A stretch of 7,994 bases of DNA from CAYQZD01 sp964421875 (GCA_964421875.1 CAYQZD010000151.1:1-7994), one strand, 5' to 3'. Shown: positions 1 through 6,283, numbered from the stretch's first letter. The notes: generated by a model from the sequence alone, not told the origin. Made by a program: numbers and translations.

Positions 1-81
1 TTGGATAGAGAGCAAAGTCAAATACTTTGAGCCACAAATTCACAAAGAGAACCATCAATAAAAATATTAATCACTTGTAAA

Positions 82-97
82 AAAATGCTTCGCCCCT
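82..97. repeat. Half copy of the GTAG/CTAC inverted-repeat element
   Basis: The 16 bases AAAATGCTTCGCCCCT match exactly the right arm of the larger inverted repeat at 2859-2874. The next bases are GCT here and ACT there, so the terminal CTAC is altered. Both copies are preceded by a run of A and, about 20 bases further up, by AAAATATT (61-68 and 2839-2846), so the similarity extends beyond the arm. No matching left arm (GTAGGGGCGAAGC) is found upstream in the window. This looks like a decayed or half element about 60 bases before the first gene. A small hairpin, TGCTG-TTC-CAGCA (97-109), follows it. Confidence 0.6.
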
Positions 98-143
98 GCT
101 GTTCCAGCATGTCTATTCTTCGCTAAAGACTTAACTGAGCTTG

Positions 144-150
144 AAAGGAA
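144..150 (+). promoter_or_regulatory. Ribosome binding site of the propeller gene
   Basis: AAAGGAA lies six bases before the ATG at 157. It is the clearest Shine-Dalgarno-like sequence in the window and supports this start codon. Confidence 0.7.
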
Positions 151-156
151 CATACG

Positions 157-1569
157 ATGAACCGGAAACACCGCCATACCATCTTTCTATCTATCCTTCT
201 CGCATCATTTTTGTTTCCCTTCAAACTTACGGCCGGGACAAGCGCGAATGACCGTTTTGGCAATATCTTCCTGCTGAAAGTCAACTATATGGGCCAGGAG
301 GAGTGGCGGAAAACGCTGAACATCGGCAGCGTCGGTGAGGCGGAAAACTGTATCCTCATCGACGTTGAGGGAAATCTCACCGCCGCGGGATTCTACGGTA
401 TCGGCATCGATGAAGTGAAGATTGTCAAAATCGATCAATGGGGCAGGGAAGAAATAAACCAGCGAATCCGCCAGTTGAACTGGAAGCGCGCCTCTAATCG
501 ATTGTTCCTCCAGCCTCACCCGGACGGGGGATTTATATTGGCGGGACAAAGCGACCGGGCTTTGGAACTTATAAAGACCGACAAGTACGGCATTATCCAA
601 TGGACAGAATCGGTTTACTGCAATCCCCAGGTTTACGCCCTCGATTTCGCGCCTGCCGCTGACAGCGGATTCATAGTCTTCGCCGAAGAGCGCCGTCGGG
701 ACGCTAAGGGCGTAGATTTGCTGCTGATAAAAATAGACCGGCAAGGCGATGAAATCTGGTATAGGCGGTATGGCGGGGACGACGATGAAAGAGGGGTGCG
801 GATGCTGGCGGACAGCCTGGGATACACGCTACTGGCGGAGAGGACGCCTCGTTTTAACCGGGACACCAATATTTTGATTCTGCGGACCGATACCTATGGA
901 GAGGTGAAATGGAGCCGGGATTTCGGCGAAAAACTCCAAAACGAAACCGCCGCCGCTATAATGACGGCTGAAGCCGGAGGCTGCGCTCTCTTGGGAAACC
1001 GCAGGGACTATCGAACCGGAGAATGGAACTCATTTGTAGAAAAAATCGATTCCTCCGGCAATGAGCAATATACCGCTGACCTGGGCTCCGCCGGAAACTA
1101 TTATGGAAACTCCCTCTGCGACGCGGCAAATGGAGGATTTATCATCGCCGGTTATGGCAATCCAGCGGGCAGTAAGGACAGCGACTTATGGCTGACGAAA
1201 ATAGACGCCTACGGCCGATTAAACTGGGACCACTTCTACGTGACTTCACATCGGGAAAGCGGCGTGTTCGCGCTGAGCCTTGAATACGGGGAATGCCTAA
1301 TCTTGGGGGAAATTTCTGCGGAGCGCAGGCTTTTCTTGACAGCAATCGATGAGGCGGGATTGCGGAAATGGATTAAAGACTACCAGACGCATACCGAAAA
1401 TTTTTCTGGCGAGAGAATCTACCCCGTCCCCGCCCCCGACCACGGCTTCATCATCGCGGGAAAAACCTGGATAGAGGAAAAGCAGTCTAAAGCGCCTAAG
1501 CCTCCCCCGCCTCCGCCTCCCAAAGAAGACCGGAAACCTAAAAAACCGCCGGATAAAACCAACGATTGA
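157..1569 (+). CDS. Secreted protein of repeated LxKIDxxGxxxW units, predicted eight-bladed beta-propeller
   Basis: The 470-residue product starts with a basic stretch and a hydrophobic segment (residues 9-21) and a likely signal peptidase site near LTA-G (residue 26). There is no lipobox cysteine, so a periplasmic or extracellular protein is predicted rather than a lipoprotein. The body is a tandem repeat of about 51 residues. The strand motif LxKIDxxGxxxW occurs eight times, with its D/N at residues 43, 93, 142, 194, 245, 298, 350 and 398. A partner strand of the GGFIIAG type occurs eight times, starting near residues 72, 124, 170, 222, 274, 326, 378 and 429. The first unit lacks its GGFIIAG half and the last lacks its KID half, which is typical of ring closure in propellers. 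Residues 439-470 form a Pro/Lys-rich tail with seven consecutive prolines. Such repeat proteins occur in secreted proteins of FCB-type bacteria; the ligand is unknown and no catalytic motif is visible. It does not appear to share an operon with the next gene. Confidence 0.85.
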   Translation: MNRKHRHTIFLSILLASFLFPFKLTAGTSANDRFGNIFLLKVNYMGQEEWRKTLNIGSVGEAENCILIDVEGNLTAAGFYGIGIDEVKIVKIDQWGREEINQRIRQLNWKRASNRLFLQPHPDGGFILAGQSDRALELIKTDKYGIIQWTESVYCNPQVYALDFAPAADSGFIVFAEERRRDAKGVDLLLIKIDRQGDEIWYRRYGGDDDERGVRMLADSLGYTLLAERTPRFNRDTNILILRTDTYGEVKWSRDFGEKLQNETAAAIMTAEAGGCALLGNRRDYRTGEWNSFVEKIDSSGNEQYTADLGSAGNYYGNSLCDAANGGFIIAGYGNPAGSKDSDLWLTKIDAYGRLNWDHFYVTSHRESGVFALSLEYGECLILGEISAERRLFLTAIDEAGLRKWIKDYQTHTENFSGERIYPVPAPDHGFIIAGKTWIEEKQSKAPKPPPPPPPKEDRKPKKPPDKTND

Positions 1570-1636
1570 AATTCATTTCTATTCATAAACAGCCCGCGCG
1601 CCCAGGGGAGGCTGCCTGAAAAACCGCTGTATTTCG

Positions 1637-1673
1637 AATTCAGCTTGAATTATAAAACAGATTTCTGTATATT
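1637..1673 (+). promoter_or_regulatory. Candidate sigma-70-type promoter with overlapping inverted repeat
   Basis: TTGAAT (1645-1650) and TATATT (1668-1673) are separated by exactly 17 bases, matching a -35/-10 arrangement at four and five of six positions. A perfect inverted repeat, AATTCA-GCT-TGAATT (1637-1651), covers the -35 box and would be a plausible operator. Transcription from here would give fabG a leader of roughly 180 bases that includes the octamer array. The call rests on sequence resemblance only; A+T-rich gaps give chance matches. Confidence 0.35.
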
Positions 1674-1748
1674 ATTAATCTTTGGGATAAAACTTCACCG
1701 ATTTGAAGCGCTCTCGACATTCCGGCTGCGCCAGTTTGAGTCTTTTGT

Positions 1749-1796
1749 GACTTGCAGACCTGCTGACTTGCAGACTTGTGGACATGGCGACCTGCG
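1749..1796. repeat. Degenerate octamer tandem array upstream of fabG (GACYTGCN)
   Basis: Six consecutive 8-base units each begin with GAC and approximate GACYTGCN. Examples are GACTTGCA (1749-1756 and 1765-1772) and GACCTGCT (1757-1764). A seventh, weaker start, GACT, follows at 1797. The array can also be read as three 16-base units. It lies in the untranslated region about 60 bases before the fabG start. The unit length is not a multiple of three and the frame through it does not resemble a protein, so it is non-coding. Confidence 0.8.
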
Positions 1797-1844
1797 GACT
1801 ATCACACAGCCTATAGCCGATTATATATTTACCTTTAACCATTT

Positions 1845-1849
1845 GGGAG
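1845..1849 (+). promoter_or_regulatory. Ribosome binding site that sets the fabG start
   Basis: GGGAG sits eight bases before the ATG at 1858. The open frame extends upstream to a TTG at 1645, but those 71 extra residues cross the octamer array and have no resemblance to the family. This site plus the normal FabG N-terminus (MRLKNKTAIVTGG) fixes the start at 1858. Confidence 0.7.
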
Positions 1850-1857
1850 TATTTCCT

Positions 1858-2601
1858 ATGCGCCTTAAGAACAAGACCGCTATCGTCACCGGAGGGGGAC
1901 GGGGGATTGGCGAAGCCGTATGCCACCTCTTCGCAGGGGAAGGAGCGGCAGTGCTGGCCGCCGATATCGATATCGAATCCGCCGAGATAGTGGCGGATTC
2001 CATCAAAACCGAGGGGGGTAAAGCCGCCGCAGCGCAGGTGGACATCACCGACAAGGCTTCTGTAGAAGCGATGGCGGCGAAGTGCCTGGAGGAGTTCAAT
2101 CAGGTGGACATCCTCATCAACAACGCCGGTATCAACCGCGACGCTTTGGCGGTGCGGATGAAGGAGGAGCAGTGGGATCAGGTAATCGCCGTCAACCTCA
2201 CGGGAACCTTTCTCGCCTGCCAGGCGGTCATTAAACCGATGAAGGACGCCGGAGGCGGTAAAATCGTCAACACCTCCTCCATCGGTTCACTGGGCAATAT
2301 CGGTCAAGCCAACTATTCCGCCTCCAAGGGCGGCGTGATTTCCCTCACCCGCACCTTAGCCCTGGAACTGGCGCGCTTCAATGTCACGGTCAACTGCGTC
2401 GCTCCCGGCGCCACGATGACTCCGATGTTCGAATCGGTGCCGGAAGATATGCGGGAAACCTTCAGGAAGATGATACCGATGCGCCGTTTCGCCGACCCCG
2501 CGGAGATCGCCGCCGCGCACCTCTTCTTCTGCGCCCAAGATTCGTCCTATGTCACCGGACAAACCCTCTTCGTGGACGGCGGTATCAGTCTGGGATTGTG
2601 A
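1858..2601 (+). CDS. fabG: 3-oxoacyl-ACP reductase (FabG-type short-chain dehydrogenase/reductase)
   Basis: The 247-residue length is typical of FabG, which reduces 3-oxoacyl-ACP to 3-hydroxyacyl-ACP in the cytosol during fatty acid elongation. Visible signatures are the nucleotide-binding TGGGRGIG (residues 11-18), NNAG (88-91), catalytic Asn113 in AVNLTG, Ser140, and the Tyr153-x-x-x-Lys157 pair in YSASK. The stretch from GINRDALAVRMK to VNLTGTF closely follows the FabG pattern, and Arg173 matches the position of the ACP-contacting Arg172 of E. coli FabG. One oddity is acidic residues at the end of the second strand (AADID, Asp36 and Asp38). In this superfamily these usually favour NAD(H) over NADP(H), so a 3-hydroxyacyl-CoA or other alcohol dehydrogenase role is possible. 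No acpP, fabD or fabF lies beside it. Octamer arrays flank it on both sides. Confidence 0.88.
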   Translation: MRLKNKTAIVTGGGRGIGEAVCHLFAGEGAAVLAADIDIESAEIVADSIKTEGGKAAAAQVDITDKASVEAMAAKCLEEFNQVDILINNAGINRDALAVRMKEEQWDQVIAVNLTGTFLACQAVIKPMKDAGGGKIVNTSSIGSLGNIGQANYSASKGGVISLTRTLALELARFNVTVNCVAPGATMTPMFESVPEDMRETFRKMIPMRRFADPAEIAAAHLFFCAQDSSYVTGQTLFVDGGISLGL

Positions 2602-2602
2602 T

Positions 2603-2642
2603 GGTGGAACGGTGAACTGGTGAAGTCGTGAAGTCGTGCAGT
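2603..2642. repeat. Degenerate octamer tandem array directly after fabG (GGTGAAGT-like)
   Basis: Five consecutive 8-base units start two bases after the fabG stop. They approximate SGTGAAST, for example GGTGAACT (2611-2618), GGTGAAGT (2619-2626) and CGTGAAGT (2627-2634). The core AAGTC created at unit junctions also appears in the reverse complement of the GACTTGCA unit upstream of fabG, so the two arrays may be related in opposite orientation. It is non-coding. Confidence 0.75.
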
Positions 2643-2647
2643 GATTG

Positions 2648-2707
2648 GTAGGGCGGGTCATTTAGACCCGCCGGTGATATGAGTCGGCTTTAAATAAGCC
2701 GACCTAC
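2648..2707. repeat. REPIN-like double hairpin bounded by GTAG and CTAC
   Basis: GTAG (2648-2651) is followed by a perfect 8-bp stem, GGCGGGTC/GACCCGCC (2652-2659 and 2665-2672), with a five-base loop. A second perfect 8-bp stem, GTCGGCTT/AAGCCGAC (2683-2690 and 2696-2703), also has a five-base loop and is followed by CTAC (2704-2707). Two different hairpins facing each other with GTAG and CTAC at the outer ends is the layout of a REPIN, a pair of inverted REP sequences. REP elements mobilised by RAYT transposases typically carry GTAG at the foot of the hairpin. No RAYT gene is present in the window. Confidence 0.65.
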
Positions 2708-2743
2708 ATTGCTCCCCCCTTTCTAAGAGTATCATCCCATATT

Positions 2744-2764
2744 CCCCCCTTTCGTAAAGGGGGG
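2744..2764. repeat. C-tract/G-tract hairpin
   Basis: CCCCCCTTT (2744-2752) and AAAGGGGGG (2756-2764) form a perfect 9-bp stem around a CGT loop. The left arm is part of an 11-base direct repeat, TCCCCCCTTTC, whose other copy starts 30 bases earlier (2713). It could slow or end transcription, but no T-run follows, so it is recorded as a repeat and not a terminator. Confidence 0.6.
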
Positions 2765-2807
2765 CAGGGGAGGCATAAGTGCTAACTTAAGTGTTAAGTC
2801 TGTTTTT

Positions 2808-2876
2808 GTAGGGGCGAAGCATTTTAGTTAAAGTAATGAAAATATTGTTGTTGAACAAAAAATGCTTCGCCCCTAC
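2808..2876. repeat. GTAG...CTAC inverted repeat with 18-bp perfect arms
   Basis: GTAGGGGCGAAGCATTTT (2808-2825) is repeated exactly as its reverse complement at 2859-2876, with a 33-base A+T-rich spacer between. Each arm also contains GCGAAGC on one strand (2814-2820, and the lower strand of 2864-2870). That heptamer is known for forming an exceptionally stable DNA mini-hairpin. GTAG at both outer ends plus a small hairpin in each arm fits a REPIN-like element. The right arm recurs at 82-97, so the element belongs to a family. A 69-base element of this size cannot encode its own transposase. Confidence 0.75.
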
Positions 2877-2996
2877 TGAGCCAATATAAACCAAATTATT
2901 ATTTAAATTAGCGCCTATGGGGCAGGGGGGATTAAAATATAAATTGTGATACAATAATGTCTGTCGAAATCATATTTTGTCCGAAGCGTTAATAGA

Positions 2997-5900
2997 GTGT
3001 CGGCGATGGATAACAACTCCATACAAAATTCTCTTTTCGATAACCGGGATTTGCTTCCGGCGATTGCCAGTGACCTTGTATTTAAAACAAAACGACTGCT
3101 TCGCAGCGCTAAAACGGAAGAGGATTTAAGAATTGGTTTTGAAAAATTCCTCGAACCGATACTGCGCAAACTGGGAATCAAGCCCAGCCCTCGTTATGAA
3201 AAATCGATATTCAACGCCGGCAGGTCGGACGCTCTTCACGGTAAAGTGGTCATTGAGTACGAAGCGCCTTTGTCCTTTCGTTCTTTGACAGCCATAAATC
3301 ACGCCAAATCGCAATTAATAGGTTATATTCAAGGCCTGTCCGAAGCGGAGAGAGAATCATTATTCGTATTTGAGGCAAAGTTTATCGGTGTTGGTTTCGA
3401 TGGCGAACAGATTTTCTTTGTCCGATACAAAGGCGATATTAACAAAGCGAAAACCGGTTTAGCCGAAGACGACTTTGCGCTGATTGGCCCTTTAAGTTTC
3501 GATGAGAACAGCGCGCGGACTCTGCTCACACACCTTCGCGCTTTATCCCGCCTCCCGCTAAACGCCGATAATCTGGCGGATAAATTCGGTCCTAAAAGTG
3601 AGCTGGCGCCTAAAGCGGTTTCCGCTTTCGCCGACGCTTTGGAATATTGGGGCGACCAGACTAAAGTGAGAACCTATTTCGACGAATGGAAACGCCTGTT
3701 CGGAATCGTCTATGGCGAGCAGTTCAGCGGATTTCAAGCCAAAGAAACCGAAGCTCTCAATAAACTATACAAAGTTGGGAAAGAAACCGATTTTCAAGAG
3801 CTTCTGTTTGCTATCCATACTTATTTCGCCTTTCTAATGAAACTTATTTCCGCTGAACTTCTATCGCTGAAAGAAACAACCTTAATGTCTTCGCTCGCTT
3901 CCGAACTTACTCATCTTCCGGAAGATGAACTGAAAAAAGAGTTAGAGGACATAGAAAGCGGAAGTATATACACCCGAAAAGGAATAACCAATTTTCTGGA
4001 AGGCGATTTCTTCCGCTGGTACCTTGACGCTTGGTCGCCAAGACTAAAGGAAGCGGTCCGGGAAATATCACGCGCCCTTTCCGAATTCGAACCGGCGACC
4101 AGTATTATCGCCCCCTCAGCCACGCGCGACCTTTTGAAACGGCTCTATCAGTATTTAGTCCCCCAGGAAGTGCGCCACAGCCTGGGAGAATACTACACTC
4201 CCGACTGGCTGGCGGAATTCTTGATGAATGAAACAGGATACAAGGGAAACACTCTAAAACGATTCTTAGATCCCGCCTGCGGTTCGGGGACTTTCTTAGT
4301 TTTGGCGGTTCAGCGGGCTAAAGAACACAGCATAAAGGAAAAACTGCCTCCGCTGGAGACAGCGAAAAGGATTAAAGAAAATATCTGGGGATTCGATTTG
4401 AATCCTCTGGCGGTGATTGCCGCCCGGACCAATTACCTATTTGCGATGGGTGATTTAGTCGATAAGCTTGAAAGTATGGAAATACCGATTTACCTCGCGG
4501 ATTCGGTTCTATGGCCCGAACAGGTCGGCGGTCAAAGTGAATTCAACTTTCACGGCGTGGAATGTTATAAGCTGAAAACCTCGATAAAGGACTTTTATGT
4601 TCCCTCCGTTTGGATAAGGAACAAAGGTTTTTTAATGAAAGACGCCGCTCCGATAATAGAAAAATGTGTAAAAGATGGTTTTGAACCGGAAACCGCCTTG
4701 AGGCATTTGAGGAAAAGAGGTTTGGTTTTCCCGCCTTATGAGGAAGTGGTAAAGGAATTTTACAGCGAAATCTACGAACTGGAAAAACAGAATAGGAACG
4801 GTATCTGGGCGCGCTTTCTGAAAAACGCTTCCGCCCCCATGGCGGCGGGGAAATTCGACTTTGTGGTGGGAAATCCACCCTGGGTGAGGTGGGGATACTT
4901 ATCTAAGGAGTATCGGGAAGCGACTCTCCATTTGTGGAAAAAATACGGGCTTTTTTCGCTAAAAAGTCACGCCGCCCGTCTCGGAGGAGGGGAAAAAGAC
5001 TTCTCTATGCTTTTTGTTTACGCTTCGGCTGATTATTATCTGAGGGACAAGGCTAAACTGGGATTTTTAATCACCCAGGAAGTATTCAAATCCAAAGGCG
5101 CGGGAGAAGGCTTTAGAAGGTTCCAATTGGACGATAAAGAATACTTGAAAGCGGTGAAAGCTCACGATTTAGCTTCTGTGCAGCCCTTTGAAGGAGCGGC
5201 GAATAAAACCGCCCTGATAGTTCTTCAAAGGGGAAAGAAGACAAAATATCCGGTATCTTATACAGTCTGGAAACGACATAAGGGTGTAGGTAAGATTGCT
5301 ACAGATAAATGCCTGGATGATGTTTCACCGCTGTTAAAAAAGAAAACTCTGTTAGCAAAACCTATCGGCGCAAAAACCGGAGCCTGGCAAACGATTTCTA
5401 AAGAGCAGATAGATTTGGCTATTATTGAAGGTGAAAATCCTTATCGCGCCTTTCGCGGCGCTAGCACTGAACCTTACGGAGTATTTTGGCTTGAAATAAA
5501 ATATGTTCTTTCAGATAATAATATTATTGTCCGCAATCTGACAGAGCGAGGTAAACGCAAAGTGCCGCGAGTAGAAGAAAGAATTGAATCTGATTTAGTG
5601 TATCCCGCTGTGAGCGGCGCGGATATTGAAAGATGGGGCGCGTCGCCGCATATTTATATTCTAATGAGCCAGGATCCCGCAACCAGAAAGCCCTTCCCAG
5701 AAGAGGTTATGAAAAGCAATTGGCCCAGAACCTTTAGTTATCTTACAAGATTTAGAGATATACTCCTGTCCAGAGGCTCAAACACAATCAGGCAATTAGC
5801 CGAAAGAACCGCTTTTTACGCAATGTTTGGCATCAGTTCCGCCACTGTGGAAAATTATAAGGTTGTATGGAAAAGGATGTCAAATGACTTATATGCGGCG

Positions 5901-6260
5901 GTAATAACTCAAAGTAAAACACTATTGGATTATAAAACTATAATTCCTACGGATACAACATCGTTTTTCTCAACTAACCACGAACCCGAAGCCCACTACC
6001 TCTGCGCTATTGTCAATTCCAATCCGGTGCGTGATTTCATCAAGTCTTTCTCCTCCGCCGGGCGGGGTTTCGGCGCGCCTTCGGTGATGCAGTATATTGG
6101 CATTTCCAAGTTTGATCCTGACAACGCGCTTCATAACGAACTTGCGAAAATTTCCCAAAAATGCCACCAACTTAAGCTGGATGGTAGTGAAATCAAAATC
6201 AAGGAACTGGAAATTAAAAATGACAGACTGGTTAAAAAGCTGTTCAATATTCAAACATAG
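2997..6260 (+). CDS. Type IIG-like restriction-modification protein: nuclease-like N-terminus, N6-adenine methyltransferase, specificity region
   Basis: The product is 1087 residues from GTG (2997) or 1084 from ATG (3006); numbering here is from GTG. ATG with AGAG eight bases upstream (2994-2997) is at least as likely. Residues 40-130 resemble a PD-(D/E)XK nuclease: Asp78 in GRSDALHG, then Glu87-Tyr-Glu89 in VIEYEAP, and a later Gln in SQLIGYIQ. The usual final Lys is Glu89, an E-x-E arrangement known from BamHI. Residues 190-395 look helical. The methyltransferase shows GEYYTP (397-402, motif X), DPACGSGTF (425-433, SAM binding), FDLNP (466-470), LADS (500-503) and catalytic NPPW (626-629). 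This gamma-class order implies N6-adenine methylation. The region from FEGAANKTALIVL to the end resembles TaqI/Eco57I-type specificity domains and closes in a charged helix. One chain would recognise, methylate and possibly cut DNA. No separate nuclease or specificity gene adjoins it. Its base composition is more A+T-rich than its neighbours, suggesting transfer. A BREX PglX-like methylase is less likely because of the nuclease-like N-terminus and absent partners. Confidence 0.85.
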   Translation: MSAMDNNSIQNSLFDNRDLLPAIASDLVFKTKRLLRSAKTEEDLRIGFEKFLEPILRKLGIKPSPRYEKSIFNAGRSDALHGKVVIEYEAPLSFRSLTAINHAKSQLIGYIQGLSEAERESLFVFEAKFIGVGFDGEQIFFVRYKGDINKAKTGLAEDDFALIGPLSFDENSARTLLTHLRALSRLPLNADNLADKFGPKSELAPKAVSAFADALEYWGDQTKVRTYFDEWKRLFGIVYGEQFSGFQAKETEALNKLYKVGKETDFQELLFAIHTYFAFLMKLISAELLSLKETTLMSSLASELTHLPEDELKKELEDIESGSIYTRKGITNFLEGDFFRWYLDAWSPRLKEAVREISRALSEFEPATSIIAPSATRDLLKRLYQYLVPQEVRHSLGEYYTPDWLAEFLMNETGYKGNTLKRFLDPACGSGTFLVLAVQRAKEHSIKEKLPPLETAKRIKENIWGFDLNPLAVIAARTNYLFAMGDLVDKLESMEIPIYLADSVLWPEQVGGQSEFNFHGVECYKLKTSIKDFYVPSVWIRNKGFLMKDAAPIIEKCVKDGFEPETALRHLRKRGLVFPPYEEVVKEFYSEIYELEKQNRNGIWARFLKNASAPMAAGKFDFVVGNPPWVRWGYLSKEYREATLHLWKKYGLFSLKSHAARLGGGEKDFSMLFVYASADYYLRDKAKLGFLITQEVFKSKGAGEGFRRFQLDDKEYLKAVKAHDLASVQPFEGAANKTALIVLQRGKKTKYPVSYTVWKRHKGVGKIATDKCLDDVSPLLKKKTLLAKPIGAKTGAWQTISKEQIDLAIIEGENPYRAFRGASTEPYGVFWLEIKYVLSDNNIIVRNLTERGKRKVPRVEERIESDLVYPAVSGADIERWGASPHIYILMSQDPATRKPFPEEVMKSNWPRTFSYLTRFRDILLSRGSNTIRQLAERTAFYAMFGISSATVENYKVVWKRMSNDLYAAVITQSKTLLDYKTIIPTDTTSFFSTNHEPEAHYLCAIVNSNPVRDFIKSFSSAGRGFGAPSVMQYIGISKFDPDNALHNELAKISQKCHQLKLDGSEIKIKELEIKNDRLVKKLFNIQT

Positions 6261-6283
6261 TCTATCGACTCAGAAATAATAGC

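Larger units (their letters stand above)
2602..2996. other. 395-base intergenic region made almost entirely of repeats
   Basis: No credible gene or RNA gene is seen here. In order it holds the octamer array (2603-2642), a GTAG...CTAC double hairpin (2648-2707), two copies of TCCCCCCTTTC exactly 30 bases apart (2713-2723 and 2743-2753), the second forming a hairpin, a GTAG...CTAC inverted repeat (2808-2876), a G-rich tract (2919-2930), and an A+T-rich stretch before the restriction-modification gene. GGGGCAGGGG occurs at 2761-2770 and again at 2919-2928. The hairpins lack a following T-run, so none is a convincing intrinsic terminator. Confidence 0.7.

Noticed and set aside
1749..1796. CRISPR-like array
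   Set aside because: Units are eight bases and directly adjacent with no spacers, and no cas gene is present.
1645..1857. 71-residue N-terminal extension of FabG from a TTG start
   Set aside because: The extension crosses the octamer array, has no family resemblance, and a good ribosome binding site precedes the ATG at 1858.
2785..2809. Terminator from ACTTAA-GTG-TTAAGT followed by TTTTT
   Set aside because: The stem is only six A+T-rich pairs and the T-run is offset by several bases. It is too weak to call.
2648..2876. tRNA, riboswitch or small RNA in the hairpin-rich gap
   Set aside because: The stems do not form a tRNA cloverleaf and no known riboswitch core is recognised. The paired GTAG/CTAC ends and the repeated arm explain the structure better.
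5970..6254. Antisense 94-codon frame at the end of the restriction-modification gene
   Set aside because: It is a shadow of the specificity region, with no ribosome binding site or family features.
2997..6260. BREX or DISARM methylase
   Set aside because: No BrxA/B/C, PglZ or helicase/phospholipase-D-type partners are in the window, and the N-terminus looks like a nuclease domain, so the single-chain type IIG reading fits better. Flanks beyond the window could change this only if partners lie after the protease.
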